Shown: positions 7,691-15,881 of the stretch, piece after piece | Position numbering within the stretch: the first letter of the stretch is position 1 | Layout: each line of letters begins with the position of its first letter | Assembly (NCBI RefSeq): GCF_009905605.1 | Contig: NZ_JAAAKZ010000001.1 | Coordinates: 496,001-560,000, forward strand | From: Runella sp. CRIBMP | GTDB lineage: Bacteria > Bacteroidota > Bacteroidia > Cytophagales > Spirosomataceae | Direction: 5' to 3' | Length of the DNA stretch: 64,000 nucleotides | Translations under genes and position numbers: made by a program | The notes under the pieces: generated by a model | Told to the model about the DNA's origin: nothing | The model's database searches: none | Seen by the model: the letters and a program-made list of their open reading frames with translations, nothing else

Positions 7691-7766
7691 TCACGCAGAG
7701 CCGCCAAGGAGCAAAGTCGCAGTGTAGGAGCACATTGATTCTCTGCACCTTTGGGTCTCTGCGTGA
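7691..7766. repeat. Degenerate 7-bp-type repeat with terminal inverted arms
   Basis: TCACGCAGAG at 7691-7700 and CTCTGCGTGA at 7757-7766 are perfect 10-bp inverted arms. Between them lie AAGGAGCAAAG (7706-7716) and GCAAAGTCGC (7711-7720). Both words recur at 50377-50398 in the leader of xylB. This looks like a dispersed intergenic sequence family rather than a terminator. Confidence 0.6.
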
Positions 7767-7768
7767 TT

Positions 7769-9304
7769 CTATTTCTTCATCTCCCCGATATGGTATTCCT
7801 GAATCAAAGGTGGATTTTCGGGCGTGAGGGTAAACGAGACCCACAGATTGGCTTTTTGGCCTTCCAGAATATACTGTCCGCGCAGTTGATTTTCAGGGAC
7901 AATTTCTTTTACGCTGGTGATTTTACCTGCCTTCTCAAACAACGTTGCGGCTTCTTTTTTCAACGCTTCCAAGGAATAATCGGCAAAGAAATTTTCGGCA
8001 AATAGCCCGCTCGTCTCGGCATTTTTCCAGTCGGGGAGGAGTTGGGTCAATTCTTTTTGGCGCTTTTTAAGGATGTCAGAAGCGGGCAATTGGCGTGGTT
8101 GTAACTTGGCACTCACGATGAGCGTGTCCAAAACCCTCAGGTTGATTGGGACGGTTGAGGCATACGTAAGGTTGGAAAAAGCAATAACCCCAATGCCGTA
8201 CTGAGGTAAAATGCGCCAGTTGCTGCCAAAGCCCGGCAGGCCGCCGCTGTGGCCCACGTACTCGCGGCCTTCACAGTCGCGCATCCAATTCAGGCCGTAG
8301 CAATAGGCCGATACCGTTGCGCAGGGGCGTCCGCTTGGGTATTTGTAGCTGGGGGCAAAACCGCTAATATTCCAAGGTTGGTGCATTTCGCGGATAGAAC
8401 TACGTTTGAGTGGGCCATTGTCAGCATCGTCTTTGGGGGGCCAAGCTGCCAAGTGGAAAGCAGTATATTTGCTAAAGTCTTCGATGGAGGTAATCAATCC
8501 GCCCATCGCGCCGTAAGCACCATCGTGAAGAAGCGGTTCTTCTACCCACTGCCCGTCGCGCCAACGGTAGCCGTGGGCGAGTTTGTCGGCGGGTATTTCG
8601 GTGTACTCCCACTTGGTGTGGGTCATGCCGAGGGGTTTTAAGATGTTTTCGTTGATAAACTGCTGATAGGTTTTGCCAGATACTTTTTGAATGATGTATC
8701 CCAAGAGGGTGATACCCAGATTGCTGTACTCATACGCCACACCGGGCGCATTAGAAAATGCCACCTGACTTTGCATTAGTTTCAACAACTCTTCATTGGT
8801 ATCGGCCAGCTGCCGGTCGCCCCAAGGATTGTCTTCTGGAAAACCCGCTGCGTGGGTTAGCAAATGCCGAATGGTGATGGCGGGTGCGTCGGTGGTGAGC
8901 AGTTTGGTATTTTTCATTTCAGGAATGTACTTGTCGGCCCGGTCGTCGAGGTTGAGTTTGCCGGCGTCGCGCAGTTGCAAAATAGCCATCGTGGTAAAAC
9001 TCTTACTCATGGACGCAATCCGGAAGAGTGATTGGGTCGTGGTCGTCGTTTTTTTGCTCAGATCGGTATAACCCAAGCTACCCGTATGAATGAGTTTTCC
9101 ATCGACCACCACGCCGTAAGTAAATCCGGGGAAATGGTTTTTTTCGGCGTATTCTTTGTAAATTTTGTCGATGGTAGGCAGCACCGCCTCAATCTTTTTC
9201 ATCCGTTCGGGGTCGGTAAATACGGGTGGTTTGTAAGATTGGGCGCGGAGGAGTGAGGTACTGAAAAACAGCAGCGTAAAAAGTCGTAAAAAAGAAGGTT
9301 TCAT
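7769..9304 (-). CDS. Secreted serine beta-lactamase-like hydrolase (class C/AmpC fold)
   Basis: 511 residues from the ATG at 9304, which opens a Sec signal peptide MKPSFLRLFTLLFFSTSLLRAQ; an in-frame ATG at 9418 would bury that signal and is rejected. The PBP/beta-lactamase fold shows the SxxK nucleophile motif SMSK (in IASMSKSFTTMA), the YxN motif in YEYSNLGITLLGY, and HSGG in YVGHSGGLPGFGSNW. After about residue 390 there is a C-terminal extension rich in Lys and Leu, common in the broad esterase/D-aminopeptidase relatives. It is more likely a periplasmic peptidase or esterase than an antibiotic-resistance enzyme. Not in an operon. Confidence 0.9.
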   Translation of the reverse strand: MKPSFLRLFTLLFFSTSLLRAQSYKPPVFTDPERMKKIEAVLPTIDKIYKEYAEKNHFPGFTYGVVVDGKLIHTGSLGYTDLSKKTTTTTQSLFRIASMSKSFTTMAILQLRDAGKLNLDDRADKYIPEMKNTKLLTTDAPAITIRHLLTHAAGFPEDNPWGDRQLADTNEELLKLMQSQVAFSNAPGVAYEYSNLGITLLGYIIQKVSGKTYQQFINENILKPLGMTHTKWEYTEIPADKLAHGYRWRDGQWVEEPLLHDGAYGAMGGLITSIEDFSKYTAFHLAAWPPKDDADNGPLKRSSIREMHQPWNISGFAPSYKYPSGRPCATVSAYCYGLNWMRDCEGREYVGHSGGLPGFGSNWRILPQYGIGVIAFSNLTYASTVPINLRVLDTLIVSAKLQPRQLPASDILKKRQKELTQLLPDWKNAETSGLFAENFFADYSLEALKKEAATLFEKAGKITSVKEIVPENQLRGQYILEGQKANLWVSFTLTPENPPLIQEYHIGEMKK

Positions 9305-9474
9305 AGTCGGTGAAGGAAGTGTTTGGTGATGGGCTATTTTAAAACTTGATAAACAAACAAAAGTAACCAGAATGGAAGTAAAAGCCGCTTTTCCTTCGGA
9401 AATGATTCTTTTAACCATGCCGAAAATCGTCTAATTTACGTGTATCTTTATGTTCGTTAAACAGAAAAAACAAA

Positions 9475-10086
9475 ATGGGGTCGTACGTACTTTTGGTTAC
9501 TTTTTGGCTTGCTTACGGCGTACTTCACAGCGTATTGGCCAATAACGTTGTCAAACGTTTTTTTGAACAAAAAATGGGGGCAGGTTATCGTTTCTATCGG
9601 CTGATATACAATGGGTTGGCGTTTGTACTTTTGGCCGCAGTTCTGTTCTATCAATTTACGCTTCCTGCTCAGTCTTTATGGGCGTTTGACTGGCGGATAG
9701 ATTTACTAGGTAATTTTCTAAAATACGGTGGGTTGCTGATTGTAATGATTGCCATTTCGGGGTATAATTTCAAAGAGTTTTCGGGTTTGACATTTTCTCC
9801 AAACGATTCAAAACCAGGTTCGGGGACGCTCAAAACCAATGGGATGCTGCACTACGTGCGGCATCCCATTTATACAGGTACGATTCTGTTTATCTGGGGG
9901 CTGTTTTTGTCGGATTCTTTGGTGCGCACACTACTGATGGCGGCCTGCGTAACGGTTTATACACTGATTGGTATTTATTTTGAAGAGCAGAAACTGGTGG
10001 TCGAATTTGGAGAGGCGTATCGGGTTTACCGTCGTACAGTACCAATGTTGTTTCCAAAGGTTTTTCATAAGAAAGCGGCCCCGTAA
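9475..10086 (+). CDS. ICMT/NnrU-like integral membrane methyltransferase
   Basis: 203 residues with about five hydrophobic helices (residues 3-22, 42-62, 78-99, 135-165). The motif YVRHPIYTGTILFIWG followed by EEQKLVVEFGEAYRVYRR is the S-adenosylmethionine and substrate-binding signature of isoprenylcysteine carboxyl methyltransferase-fold proteins, including NnrU and phospholipid methyltransferases. The actual substrate in bacteria is generally unknown. The stop codon lies inside a strong hairpin shared with the convergent subtilisin gene. Confidence 0.85.
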   Translation: MGSYVLLVTFWLAYGVLHSVLANNVVKRFFEQKMGAGYRFYRLIYNGLAFVLLAAVLFYQFTLPAQSLWAFDWRIDLLGNFLKYGGLLIVMIAISGYNFKEFSGLTFSPNDSKPGSGTLKTNGMLHYVRHPIYTGTILFIWGLFLSDSLVRTLLMAACVTVYTLIGIYFEEQKLVVEFGEAYRVYRRTVPMLFPKVFHKKAAP

Positions 10087-10112
10087 TGACACGGGGCCGC
10101 TTTCTTATGAAA
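10063..10112. terminator. Bidirectional hairpin, 22-bp perfect stem
   Basis: Arms 10063-10084 and 10091-10112 are perfect complements (TTTCATAAGAAAGCGGCCCC... and its reverse) around a 6-base loop AATGAC. The left arm contains the last codons of the methyltransferase gene, and the stop overlaps the loop. It lies between convergent genes and should stop transcription from both sides. Confidence 0.85.
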
Positions 10113-10130
10113 TGAAATGTTGGTCTAAAA

Positions 10131-11501
10131 TCAGAAAGTGCTGACATTCAAACGACCGCCAGTCACACACTTCCCTGCAAGGGATGGAGTAGGTGTTGCC
10201 GAGTTTAAAATGGCACTTTTGATTTGTGCCGCACTAGCCCCAGGGTTCAAGGAGGCATACAAAGCAGCCGCACCCGCTACGTGTGGGGTAGCCATGGATG
10301 TTCCGCTGTAGCTGGCATAGCCTGATGTTACACTTCTTTTTGAGCCCACTGGAACGGTAGAAGTAATGGCTGAGCCAGGTGCACCGATGTCTACTAGAGT
10401 GGCTCCATAGCTAGAGAAACTTGACAGCCCACCCGCCGAGGTAATGGAAGCTACCGCAATGATATTGCTGTTGGGGTAATTTGACGGATAGTTGGCAACG
10501 GCATCATTGTTGCTGGAGCTATTACCTGCGGCGCAGATGAAGAGCACCCCAGCGGTGTTTGCGCGCTCAATGGCATCCTGCAATGCCTGAGAGAAGCCTC
10601 CTCCGCCCCACGAGTTGTTGGTAGCAACGATGTTTAGTCCTTTGACTTTAAGGCCAGTAAAATAATCAACGGCTTTGATGGCGTTGGCGGTAGTGCCTCC
10701 ACGACTACCTAAAAACTTAGCCCCCAGAAGTTTTACATTCCATACTACCCCTGCCACGCCTTTGCCGTTGCCGCCTACACCGCCGATGGTTCCAGCTACG
10801 TGTGTGCCGTGGTCATCGCCTGCGCCGTCAAATACGGAGCTGTTGTTGCCGTCAAAATCCCATCCGTATACATCATCTCTTAGGCCGTTGCCATCGTCAT
10901 CAATACCATTTCCTGCAATTTCATACGGATTAACGCCCGCATTGGCGGCCAAATCCTCGTGGGTGTACATGTAACCTTCGTCAATGATGCCGATATACAC
11001 CGCTGATGAGCCCGTTTTGTTTGCAGCCCATGCAGTGGAGGCTTGGCTTCCGAATTGGTTGGCATTTGACATTCCCCAAAGAGTGCCGTTGGTGAAATAG
11101 GGGTCGTTTGAAGTGGCGTTGTGGGTGTAAATGTAATTGGGCTCGGCATATTCAATTTCACCGAACTCTTTGGTCTTGGAAAGTGCCTCAAACGCGGCCA
11201 TTGGAATCTCAACAAGGGTAATCCCCTCGTCGTCGCCCGCTCTTTCCATCATTTTTGTTAAGATTTTCTCTTTTAATTTTGCCCCAAGTTGTTCTAAAAT
11301 TTCAGCTTTTTTTGAAGAACTAACTCCATTTTTGAACTTAATGAGCAGTTCATTGGGTACTGTATTGGCAGCGGCTTCCCTTGCAGAGCTGTGCGGATTG
11401 CCAGAGGTGGTGCTTTCTGTTAAAATGTCGTTTTGCTGACATGCGACAAAAGCAATCGAAAAGGCGGCCGCGAGTGATAAGTTAGAATACACTTTTTTCA
11501 T
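10131..11501 (-). CDS. Subtilisin-like serine protease (S8) lipoprotein
   Basis: 456 residues. The N-terminus MKKVYSNLSLAAAFSIAFVAC has a lipobox FVAC, then an I9-like inhibitory propeptide around NELLIKFKNGVSSSKKAEIL to about residue 125. The catalytic domain shows Asp in IGIIDEGYMYTHEDL, His in DDHGTHVAGTIGG, the oxyanion Asn in ICAAGNSSSNN, and Ser in SGTSMATPHVAGAAAL. The sequence is full length and intact. The Asp motif is DEG rather than the usual DTG. The C-terminus ends soon after the catalytic core, with no type IX sorting domain. It is probably an outer-membrane-anchored or periplasmic endopeptidase; a second, diverged S8 gene lies at 40377-41585. Confidence 0.93.
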   Translation of the reverse strand: MKKVYSNLSLAAAFSIAFVACQQNDILTESTTSGNPHSSAREAAANTVPNELLIKFKNGVSSSKKAEILEQLGAKLKEKILTKMMERAGDDEGITLVEIPMAAFEALSKTKEFGEIEYAEPNYIYTHNATSNDPYFTNGTLWGMSNANQFGSQASTAWAANKTGSSAVYIGIIDEGYMYTHEDLAANAGVNPYEIAGNGIDDDGNGLRDDVYGWDFDGNNSSVFDGAGDDHGTHVAGTIGGVGGNGKGVAGVVWNVKLLGAKFLGSRGGTTANAIKAVDYFTGLKVKGLNIVATNNSWGGGGFSQALQDAIERANTAGVLFICAAGNSSSNNDAVANYPSNYPNSNIIAVASITSAGGLSSFSSYGATLVDIGAPGSAITSTVPVGSKRSVTSGYASYSGTSMATPHVAGAAALYASLNPGASAAQIKSAILNSATPTPSLAGKCVTGGRLNVSTF

Positions 11502-11642
11502 GGTACTCGTTTTTTGGTTTAAAAGTTTAGGTTAATGATAATGGCATTTATACCAGCGGTTAAGGTAAATAAAAATAATGATAATTGATATTGAGTGACC
11601 TTCAAAAATTTTTTAACTCCAAATTTATTTTCTTGAAAGAAT

Positions 11643-12353
11643 ATGTCTGCTAAAACTAAAGTTGCCCTCATCACGGGAGGGACCAAAGGCATCGGTTACG
11701 GAATCGCCGAAATGCTCATCAAAGACGGTATGCGAGTGGCCATTACGGGGCGCAGCGAGGATACATTACGGGAGGCTATTCAGCAGTTGAATCAGCTTAA
11801 AGAAGGCCATGCGTTGGGGGTCGTGGCCGATGTACGTGATTTTGAATCACAGCAAAGTGCTGTTAATCAGGTGATTGAACAATGGGGCGCGCTGGATGTT
11901 TTGGTGGCCAATGCGGGTGTTGGGCATTTTGCGCCCATTGAGTCCTTGACGATAGAGCAGTGGCAGGAAACGATTGACATCAATCTCACGGGCGTGTTTT
12001 ACAGCGTTAAAGCCGCTTTGCCTGCCCTAAAAAACGCTAAAGGTTACCTTATTACCATTGCGAGTCTGGCAGGTACAAACTTCTTTGCCAACGGCGCTGC
12101 CTACAATGCCAGCAAATTTGGGCTGGTTGGTTTTACACAAGCGGTCATGCTTGACGTGCGAAACGACGGCATTAAAGTGACAACTATTATGCCTGGTTCG
12201 GTGGCTACAAATTTCAATAATCATGAGCCTTCTGAAAAGGATGCCTGGAAAATCCAGCCCGAAGACATCGGTCAGATGGTGGTTGATTTGCTCAAAATGA
12301 ATCCGCGCACGTTACCGAGTAAAATTGAGGTGCGGCCCACGATGCCTAAGTAG
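11643..12353 (+). CDS. Short-chain dehydrogenase/reductase (3-ketoacyl-ACP reductase type)
   Basis: 236 residues, a classical SDR. Nucleotide-binding TGGTKGIGYGIA near residues 11-22, NAG in LVANAGVGHF near residue 90, and the catalytic triad Ser (ITIASLAG), Tyr and Lys (YNASKFG) near residues 140-160. The later PGSVATNFNNHEP and the DIGQMVVDLLKM end fit the FabG-like group. The substrate cannot be read from sequence; it is probably a cytosolic NADPH-dependent reductase. It is followed by a terminator hairpin, so it is likely transcribed alone. Confidence 0.9.
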   Translation: MSAKTKVALITGGTKGIGYGIAEMLIKDGMRVAITGRSEDTLREAIQQLNQLKEGHALGVVADVRDFESQQSAVNQVIEQWGALDVLVANAGVGHFAPIESLTIEQWQETIDINLTGVFYSVKAALPALKNAKGYLITIASLAGTNFFANGAAYNASKFGLVGFTQAVMLDVRNDGIKVTTIMPGSVATNFNNHEPSEKDAWKIQPEDIGQMVVDLLKMNPRTLPSKIEVRPTMPK

Positions 12354-12379
12354 TTTTTGGGTGCTTGATTATTTATTAA

Positions 12380-12420
12380 GCCCGCATTTGAGGAAAAAAT
12401 TCCCCAAATGCGGGCGTTTT
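12380..12420 (+). terminator. Rho-independent terminator after SDR gene
   Basis: GCCCGCATTTGAGGA (12380-12394) pairs with TCCCCAAATGCGGGC (12401-12415) with one mismatch, loop AAAAAT, followed by GTTTT. Confidence 0.8.
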
Positions 12421-12486
12421 AGCGCTTATTGGAGTAAGTATGACTTTTGTGATAGAAACATCAATCACCATCATTATTTTACCACT

Positions 12487-13122
12487 ATGAAAAAAGTAAT
12501 TTTTGTTTTGTCCATGTTCGTGACTTGCTTTAGTAGCGAAGTTATTGCGCAAAAAAATGTTTCTTTCGGTCCGCTGGTCGGCGTTAATTTTTCGAAGTTA
12601 ACGGGCAACCAACCATATTCTGATTGGAAAACAGGCTCTACGGCTGGTATTTTTATCAATTACAGCGGCGAAAGCAGATTTGGTGTAAATGGACAAGTGC
12701 TGTACTCAAGAATGGGAGGCGAGTCTCCTAATGGCGCCTCTAAAGGCCACTTGGATTATCTCCAAATTCCTATCATGGGAACCTATTACCTCAATGGCCG
12801 GGGCAATAAATTTCGTCCTAAAGTAATGTTGGGGCCCTACATCGGTTTTCTGCTGAAAGCCGTCAATGAAAATGACGTGTCTATTAATCCTGAAGGCGCA
12901 ACTCGCCCCTACAAAGGGGTAGATGGGGGCGCTGCCATGGGCGCAGGATTTAACTACGCGATTGGCCGCATGGTGTGGCTGAATGCGGATGTAAGATATA
13001 ACCTCGGCTTGACGCAAGTGATGAACACCGTCAGCGATGTACATAATCGGTCGTGGGGTATCAACGTGGGATTAAGTTTTCCTTTGGGCGAATATAGCCC
13101 AAGCACAGGAACCCTGCGTTAG
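12487..13122 (+). CDS. PorT-like outer-membrane beta-barrel protein
   Basis: 211 residues from ATG 12487, chosen because it opens the signal peptide MKKVIFVLSMFVTCFSSEVIAQ. The mature part alternates aromatic and small residues in about eight strands: FGPLVGVNFSKL, TAGIFINYSG, FGVNGQVLYSRMGG, LQIPIMGTYYLNG, PKVMLGPYIGFLL, MGAGFNYAIG, LNADVRYNLGLTQV and a final INVGLSFPLG. This is the OMP_b-brl_2 (PorT family) layout. It resembles the barrel at 17270-18151, and the two bracket the vWA and sigma/anti-sigma genes. Confidence 0.8.
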   Translation: MKKVIFVLSMFVTCFSSEVIAQKNVSFGPLVGVNFSKLTGNQPYSDWKTGSTAGIFINYSGESRFGVNGQVLYSRMGGESPNGASKGHLDYLQIPIMGTYYLNGRGNKFRPKVMLGPYIGFLLKAVNENDVSINPEGATRPYKGVDGGAAMGAGFNYAIGRMVWLNADVRYNLGLTQVMNTVSDVHNRSWGINVGLSFPLGEYSPSTGTLR

Positions 13123-13146
13123 AGATACTAATGAATTGAGTGGTCC

Positions 13147-13208
13147 ATCCACAAATGGGTTAGTTTTCCACATAGATTGTGGAAAACTAACCCATTTGTG
13201 GATTTTTT
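13147..13208. terminator. Bidirectional hairpin, 26-bp perfect stem
   Basis: 13147-13172 and 13178-13203 are perfect complements (ATCCACAAATGGGTTAGTTT... arm) around the loop TAGAT, followed by a T-run to 13208. It lies between the convergent barrel and vWA genes, and it is unusually long for a simple terminator. Confidence 0.85.
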
Positions 13209-13212
13209 GGCT

Positions 13213-15063
13213 TTAATCTTCTTTTTTGGCGACAATATCCTTTTTGTCCAACGATTGGGTCAACTTAACCAAACGTACAAACTCCGCGCGATACCCTTCT
13301 GGGTCTTTGGCTAACGCATTTTGTGCGGTTTGAATCACCTGCTCATAGGTAGCGCTGCCCTTAAATTCAGATTTTCGTAGCAATAATCCCCATTCGGCCA
13401 CGGCCGCTGCAAAACGGAAGTTGTCAGAAGTACGCATAAATGGCGTGTGTGTATCACGAACCGGAACTTCAAACAAACGGCTGGTTTCGCTGTCGGGTTG
13501 TTTGTAGCGTAGTTTTATCGTCAAAATTTCATCCGAAGCAGAGGTAGTCTCGATTGGTTTTTGGTATTTTAAGTCATCGACTTTGGCCAAATAGGCACTT
13601 TCTACGCCCGCAGGGATGATTTCGTAAAGGGCCGTTACGGTATGGCCGCTGCCCATTTCACCCGCATCTTTTTTGTCATCGTGAAATTCCTCGTTTTTGA
13701 GCATTCGGTTTTCGTAACCAATCAGTCGGTAGCCTTTGACAAATTTTGGGTTAAACTCCAACTGTAGTTTTACATCTTTAGCGACGGTAAAGAGTGTTCC
13801 GCCAAATTCGTGCACAAACACTTTTTGAGCTTCCTGCAAGTTGTCGATGTAAGCGTAGTTGCCGTTGCCTTTGTCGGCCAGTGTTTCCATTTTATTGTCT
13901 TTGTAATTGCCCATCCCAAAGCCCAATACGCTGAGATATACGCCACTTTTGCGTTTTTCTTCCACCATTTGCTGCAATTCTCCTTCGCTCGAAACACCCA
14001 CGTTAAAATCACCGTCGCTTGCCAAAATCACGCGGTTGTTGCCACCTTTGATAAAATTTTCCTGCGCAATTTTGTAGGCCAGTTTGATGCCTTCGCCACC
14101 CGCCGTGGAGCCGCCTGCGCTGAGTTTGTCGAGGGCATCTTTGATGGTGGCCGTTTGATTGCCTGCTGTGGAGGGTAAGACCACTCCTGCCGCACCCGCA
14201 TATACCACAATGGCTACGCGGTCGTTGGGGCGAAGTTGGTCAACGAGTAGTTTGAAGGCTTCTTTCACCAATGGTAATTTGTTGACCCAGTTCATCGAAC
14301 CCGACACGTCCACCAAAAATACGAGATTAGACGCGGGCAGATTGTCGGTCGCAATGGTTTTGGCTTGTAGTCCAATGTGTACCAATTTTAATCCTTTGTT
14401 CCAGGGAGAGTCCGAAATCTCGGTGTGGATGGCTACGGGATGTTCGCCTTTGGGTTGGGGATAATTGTAGTCAAAATAGTTAATCAGTTCTTCGATACGG
14501 ACAACATCCCTTTGGGGAAATTGCCCCAAATTAAGCATTCGGCGCACATTGCTGTAAGCCGCCCGGTCTACATCAATAGAAAAAGTAGTTAAGGGATTTT
14601 TTTTTGCATCGTGAAAAACATTCTCGTTCAATGCCTTGTATTCTTCCGTGTTGAATTGGCCGTCGTGCATCAGGCTGGGCATTGCCGCGGGCTGTACCGC
14701 AAATGTTTGCATTTTAGCATTAGGTGCGGCTCTGCCAGTCACGACTGCTACTTCGTGAAGTGGTTGATTATCTATTTTCAAAGCCACATTTATCACCAAA
14801 TCAGCCCCGATTTTTCGTTCCACACCTTGGTAACCAATCAATGCAAATAGGAGTTTGTCCCCTGTTTTGGCACTGATGGCATACCTGCCTTGGGAGTCGG
14901 TGATGGTGCCCGTTTTGGTGTTTTTGATAAAAACAGTCACTCCCGAAAGTGGTACTTTGGTGCCCGCTTCCGAAACGATTCCCGTCACCGTGACAGGTGT
15001 AGACTGGGCGCAGGCGTAAAGCGCCAATACGCTAAAAATCAGGCAAAAGAATTTTGTTTTCAT
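13213..15063 (-). CDS. CarboxypepD_reg-vWA-DUF3520 secreted protein (YfbK-like)
   Basis: 616 residues from ATG 15063, which opens a signal peptide MKTKFFCLIFSVLALYAC with a possible lipobox. Domains: a CarboxypepD_reg-like beta-sandwich near residues 27-105 (VTGIVSEAGTKVPLSGVTVFI...DSQGRYAI); a vWA_N region with FSIDVDRAAYSNVRRML and IEELINYFDY; a vWA domain near 260-430 with the MIDAS motif LVDVSGSM and later ASDGDFNVG; then a DUF3520-type C-terminal beta domain. It is expected in the periplasm or on the outer membrane, binding a protein or metal ligand. It is divergent from the ECF sigma factor gene and shares the CarboxypepD_reg module with the anti-sigma protein, suggesting a functional link. 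A run of nine A lies in its coding strand near 14597-14605. Confidence 0.9.
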   Translation of the reverse strand: MKTKFFCLIFSVLALYACAQSTPVTVTGIVSEAGTKVPLSGVTVFIKNTKTGTITDSQGRYAISAKTGDKLLFALIGYQGVERKIGADLVINVALKIDNQPLHEVAVVTGRAAPNAKMQTFAVQPAAMPSLMHDGQFNTEEYKALNENVFHDAKKNPLTTFSIDVDRAAYSNVRRMLNLGQFPQRDVVRIEELINYFDYNYPQPKGEHPVAIHTEISDSPWNKGLKLVHIGLQAKTIATDNLPASNLVFLVDVSGSMNWVNKLPLVKEAFKLLVDQLRPNDRVAIVVYAGAAGVVLPSTAGNQTATIKDALDKLSAGGSTAGGEGIKLAYKIAQENFIKGGNNRVILASDGDFNVGVSSEGELQQMVEEKRKSGVYLSVLGFGMGNYKDNKMETLADKGNGNYAYIDNLQEAQKVFVHEFGGTLFTVAKDVKLQLEFNPKFVKGYRLIGYENRMLKNEEFHDDKKDAGEMGSGHTVTALYEIIPAGVESAYLAKVDDLKYQKPIETTSASDEILTIKLRYKQPDSETSRLFEVPVRDTHTPFMRTSDNFRFAAAVAEWGLLLRKSEFKGSATYEQVIQTAQNALAKDPEGYRAEFVRLVKLTQSLDKKDIVAKKED

Positions 15064-15245
15064 GGTTGTAATTTTTAGTTTCAACCATTAGATGCAGGGA
15101 TATTAAAGATTCCATAAAAGTTTTTAAAATTTTTTTATGGAAAAAACGTAAGTCCTGCATCAAAGAGCAAAAGCAGGTTTCAGTGGAAGGCAGGCGCCAT
15201 TTTTTCACTCCTGACTTTTACCTTTTTTGCGGGGCCGTTCATACG

Positions 15246-15275
15246 GTTTATTATTTTTCAGTTTATCATTTTTCG
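15246..15275. repeat. Two 15-bp tandem units before the sigma factor gene
   Basis: GTTTATTATTTTTCA (15246-15260) is followed at once by GTTTATCATTTTTCG (15261-15275), differing at two bases. The repeat lies in the leader of the sigma factor gene, just before its probable start. Confidence 0.6.
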
Positions 15276-15296
15276 GTTCAAAACATCTCTTATCTC

Positions 15297-15881
15297 TTGT
15301 TTCTAAAAATATTTCGTCGCAAAACCGCACTCACCGATGTAGAATACCTGTCGGACTACCGCCGTACGGGCGATTTGACGGGGCTAGGAGAGCTGTATGA
15401 GCGGCACATGGACATGGTTTTTGCGGTGTGTTTTCGGTATTTGCGGGATGAAGACGAAGCCAAAGACGCTGTAATGCAGGTGTTTGAACAATTGATGACG
15501 GATCTGAAAACCCACGAAGTTCAAAACTTCAAAAGCTGGTTGCACAGCGTGGCGCGCAATTATTGCTTGATGCAGCTCCGCCAAAAACGGGTAATGGTGG
15601 GAGATGAGGGGATTTTTGAGCGGGAAGCGTACGAAAATTTCGTAAGCGAACCGCCCGAAAAAGAAGATTGGCGAATAGAGGCTCAATTGTCTGATTTGAG
15701 CGATTGCCTGCAAACCCTCGCGCAAGAGCAGCGCCGCAGCGTAGAATTGTTTTATTTCCAACAGTTATGTTATCAACAGATTGCCGAGCAAACGGGTTTT
15801 GCAATCACCAAAGTCAAAAGTTATCTCCAAAATGGTAAGCGAAATTTGAAACTGTGCATGGAGGGCAAACAGCATGACTAA
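15297..15881 (+). CDS. ECF-type RNA polymerase sigma factor
   Basis: Region 2 is seen in LYERHMDMVFAVCFRYLRDE and DAVMQVFEQLM. Region 4 is seen in LAQEQRRSVELFYFQQ, YQQIAEQTGFAITKVKSYL and NGKRNLKLC. The frame is open upstream to an ATG at 15183, but that part would encode a Phe/Tyr-rich tract over AT-rich repeats and is unlikely. I choose TTG at 15297 (FLKIFRRKTALTDVEYLSDY); the true start could be another rare codon nearby. The 3' end overlaps the anti-sigma gene by 8 bases, so translation is probably coupled and the pair acts as one switch. Confidence 0.88.
   Translation: MFLKIFRRKTALTDVEYLSDYRRTGDLTGLGELYERHMDMVFAVCFRYLRDEDEAKDAVMQVFEQLMTDLKTHEVQNFKSWLHSVARNYCLMQLRQKRVMVGDEGIFEREAYENFVSEPPEKEDWRIEAQLSDLSDCLQTLAQEQRRSVELFYFQQLCYQQIAEQTGFAITKVKSYLQNGKRNLKLCMEGKQHD

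Noticed and set aside
7769-9304. Antibiotic-resistance beta-lactamase
   Set aside because: The SxxK, YxN and HSGG motifs are shared with many esterases and peptidases, and the C-terminal extension favours those; no resistance claim is supported.
15183-15296. ATG at 15183 as start of the sigma factor gene
   Set aside because: The extra residues would be a Phe/Tyr-rich tract encoded by AT-rich repeat DNA and do not resemble sigma factor N-termini; TTG at 15297 is more likely.
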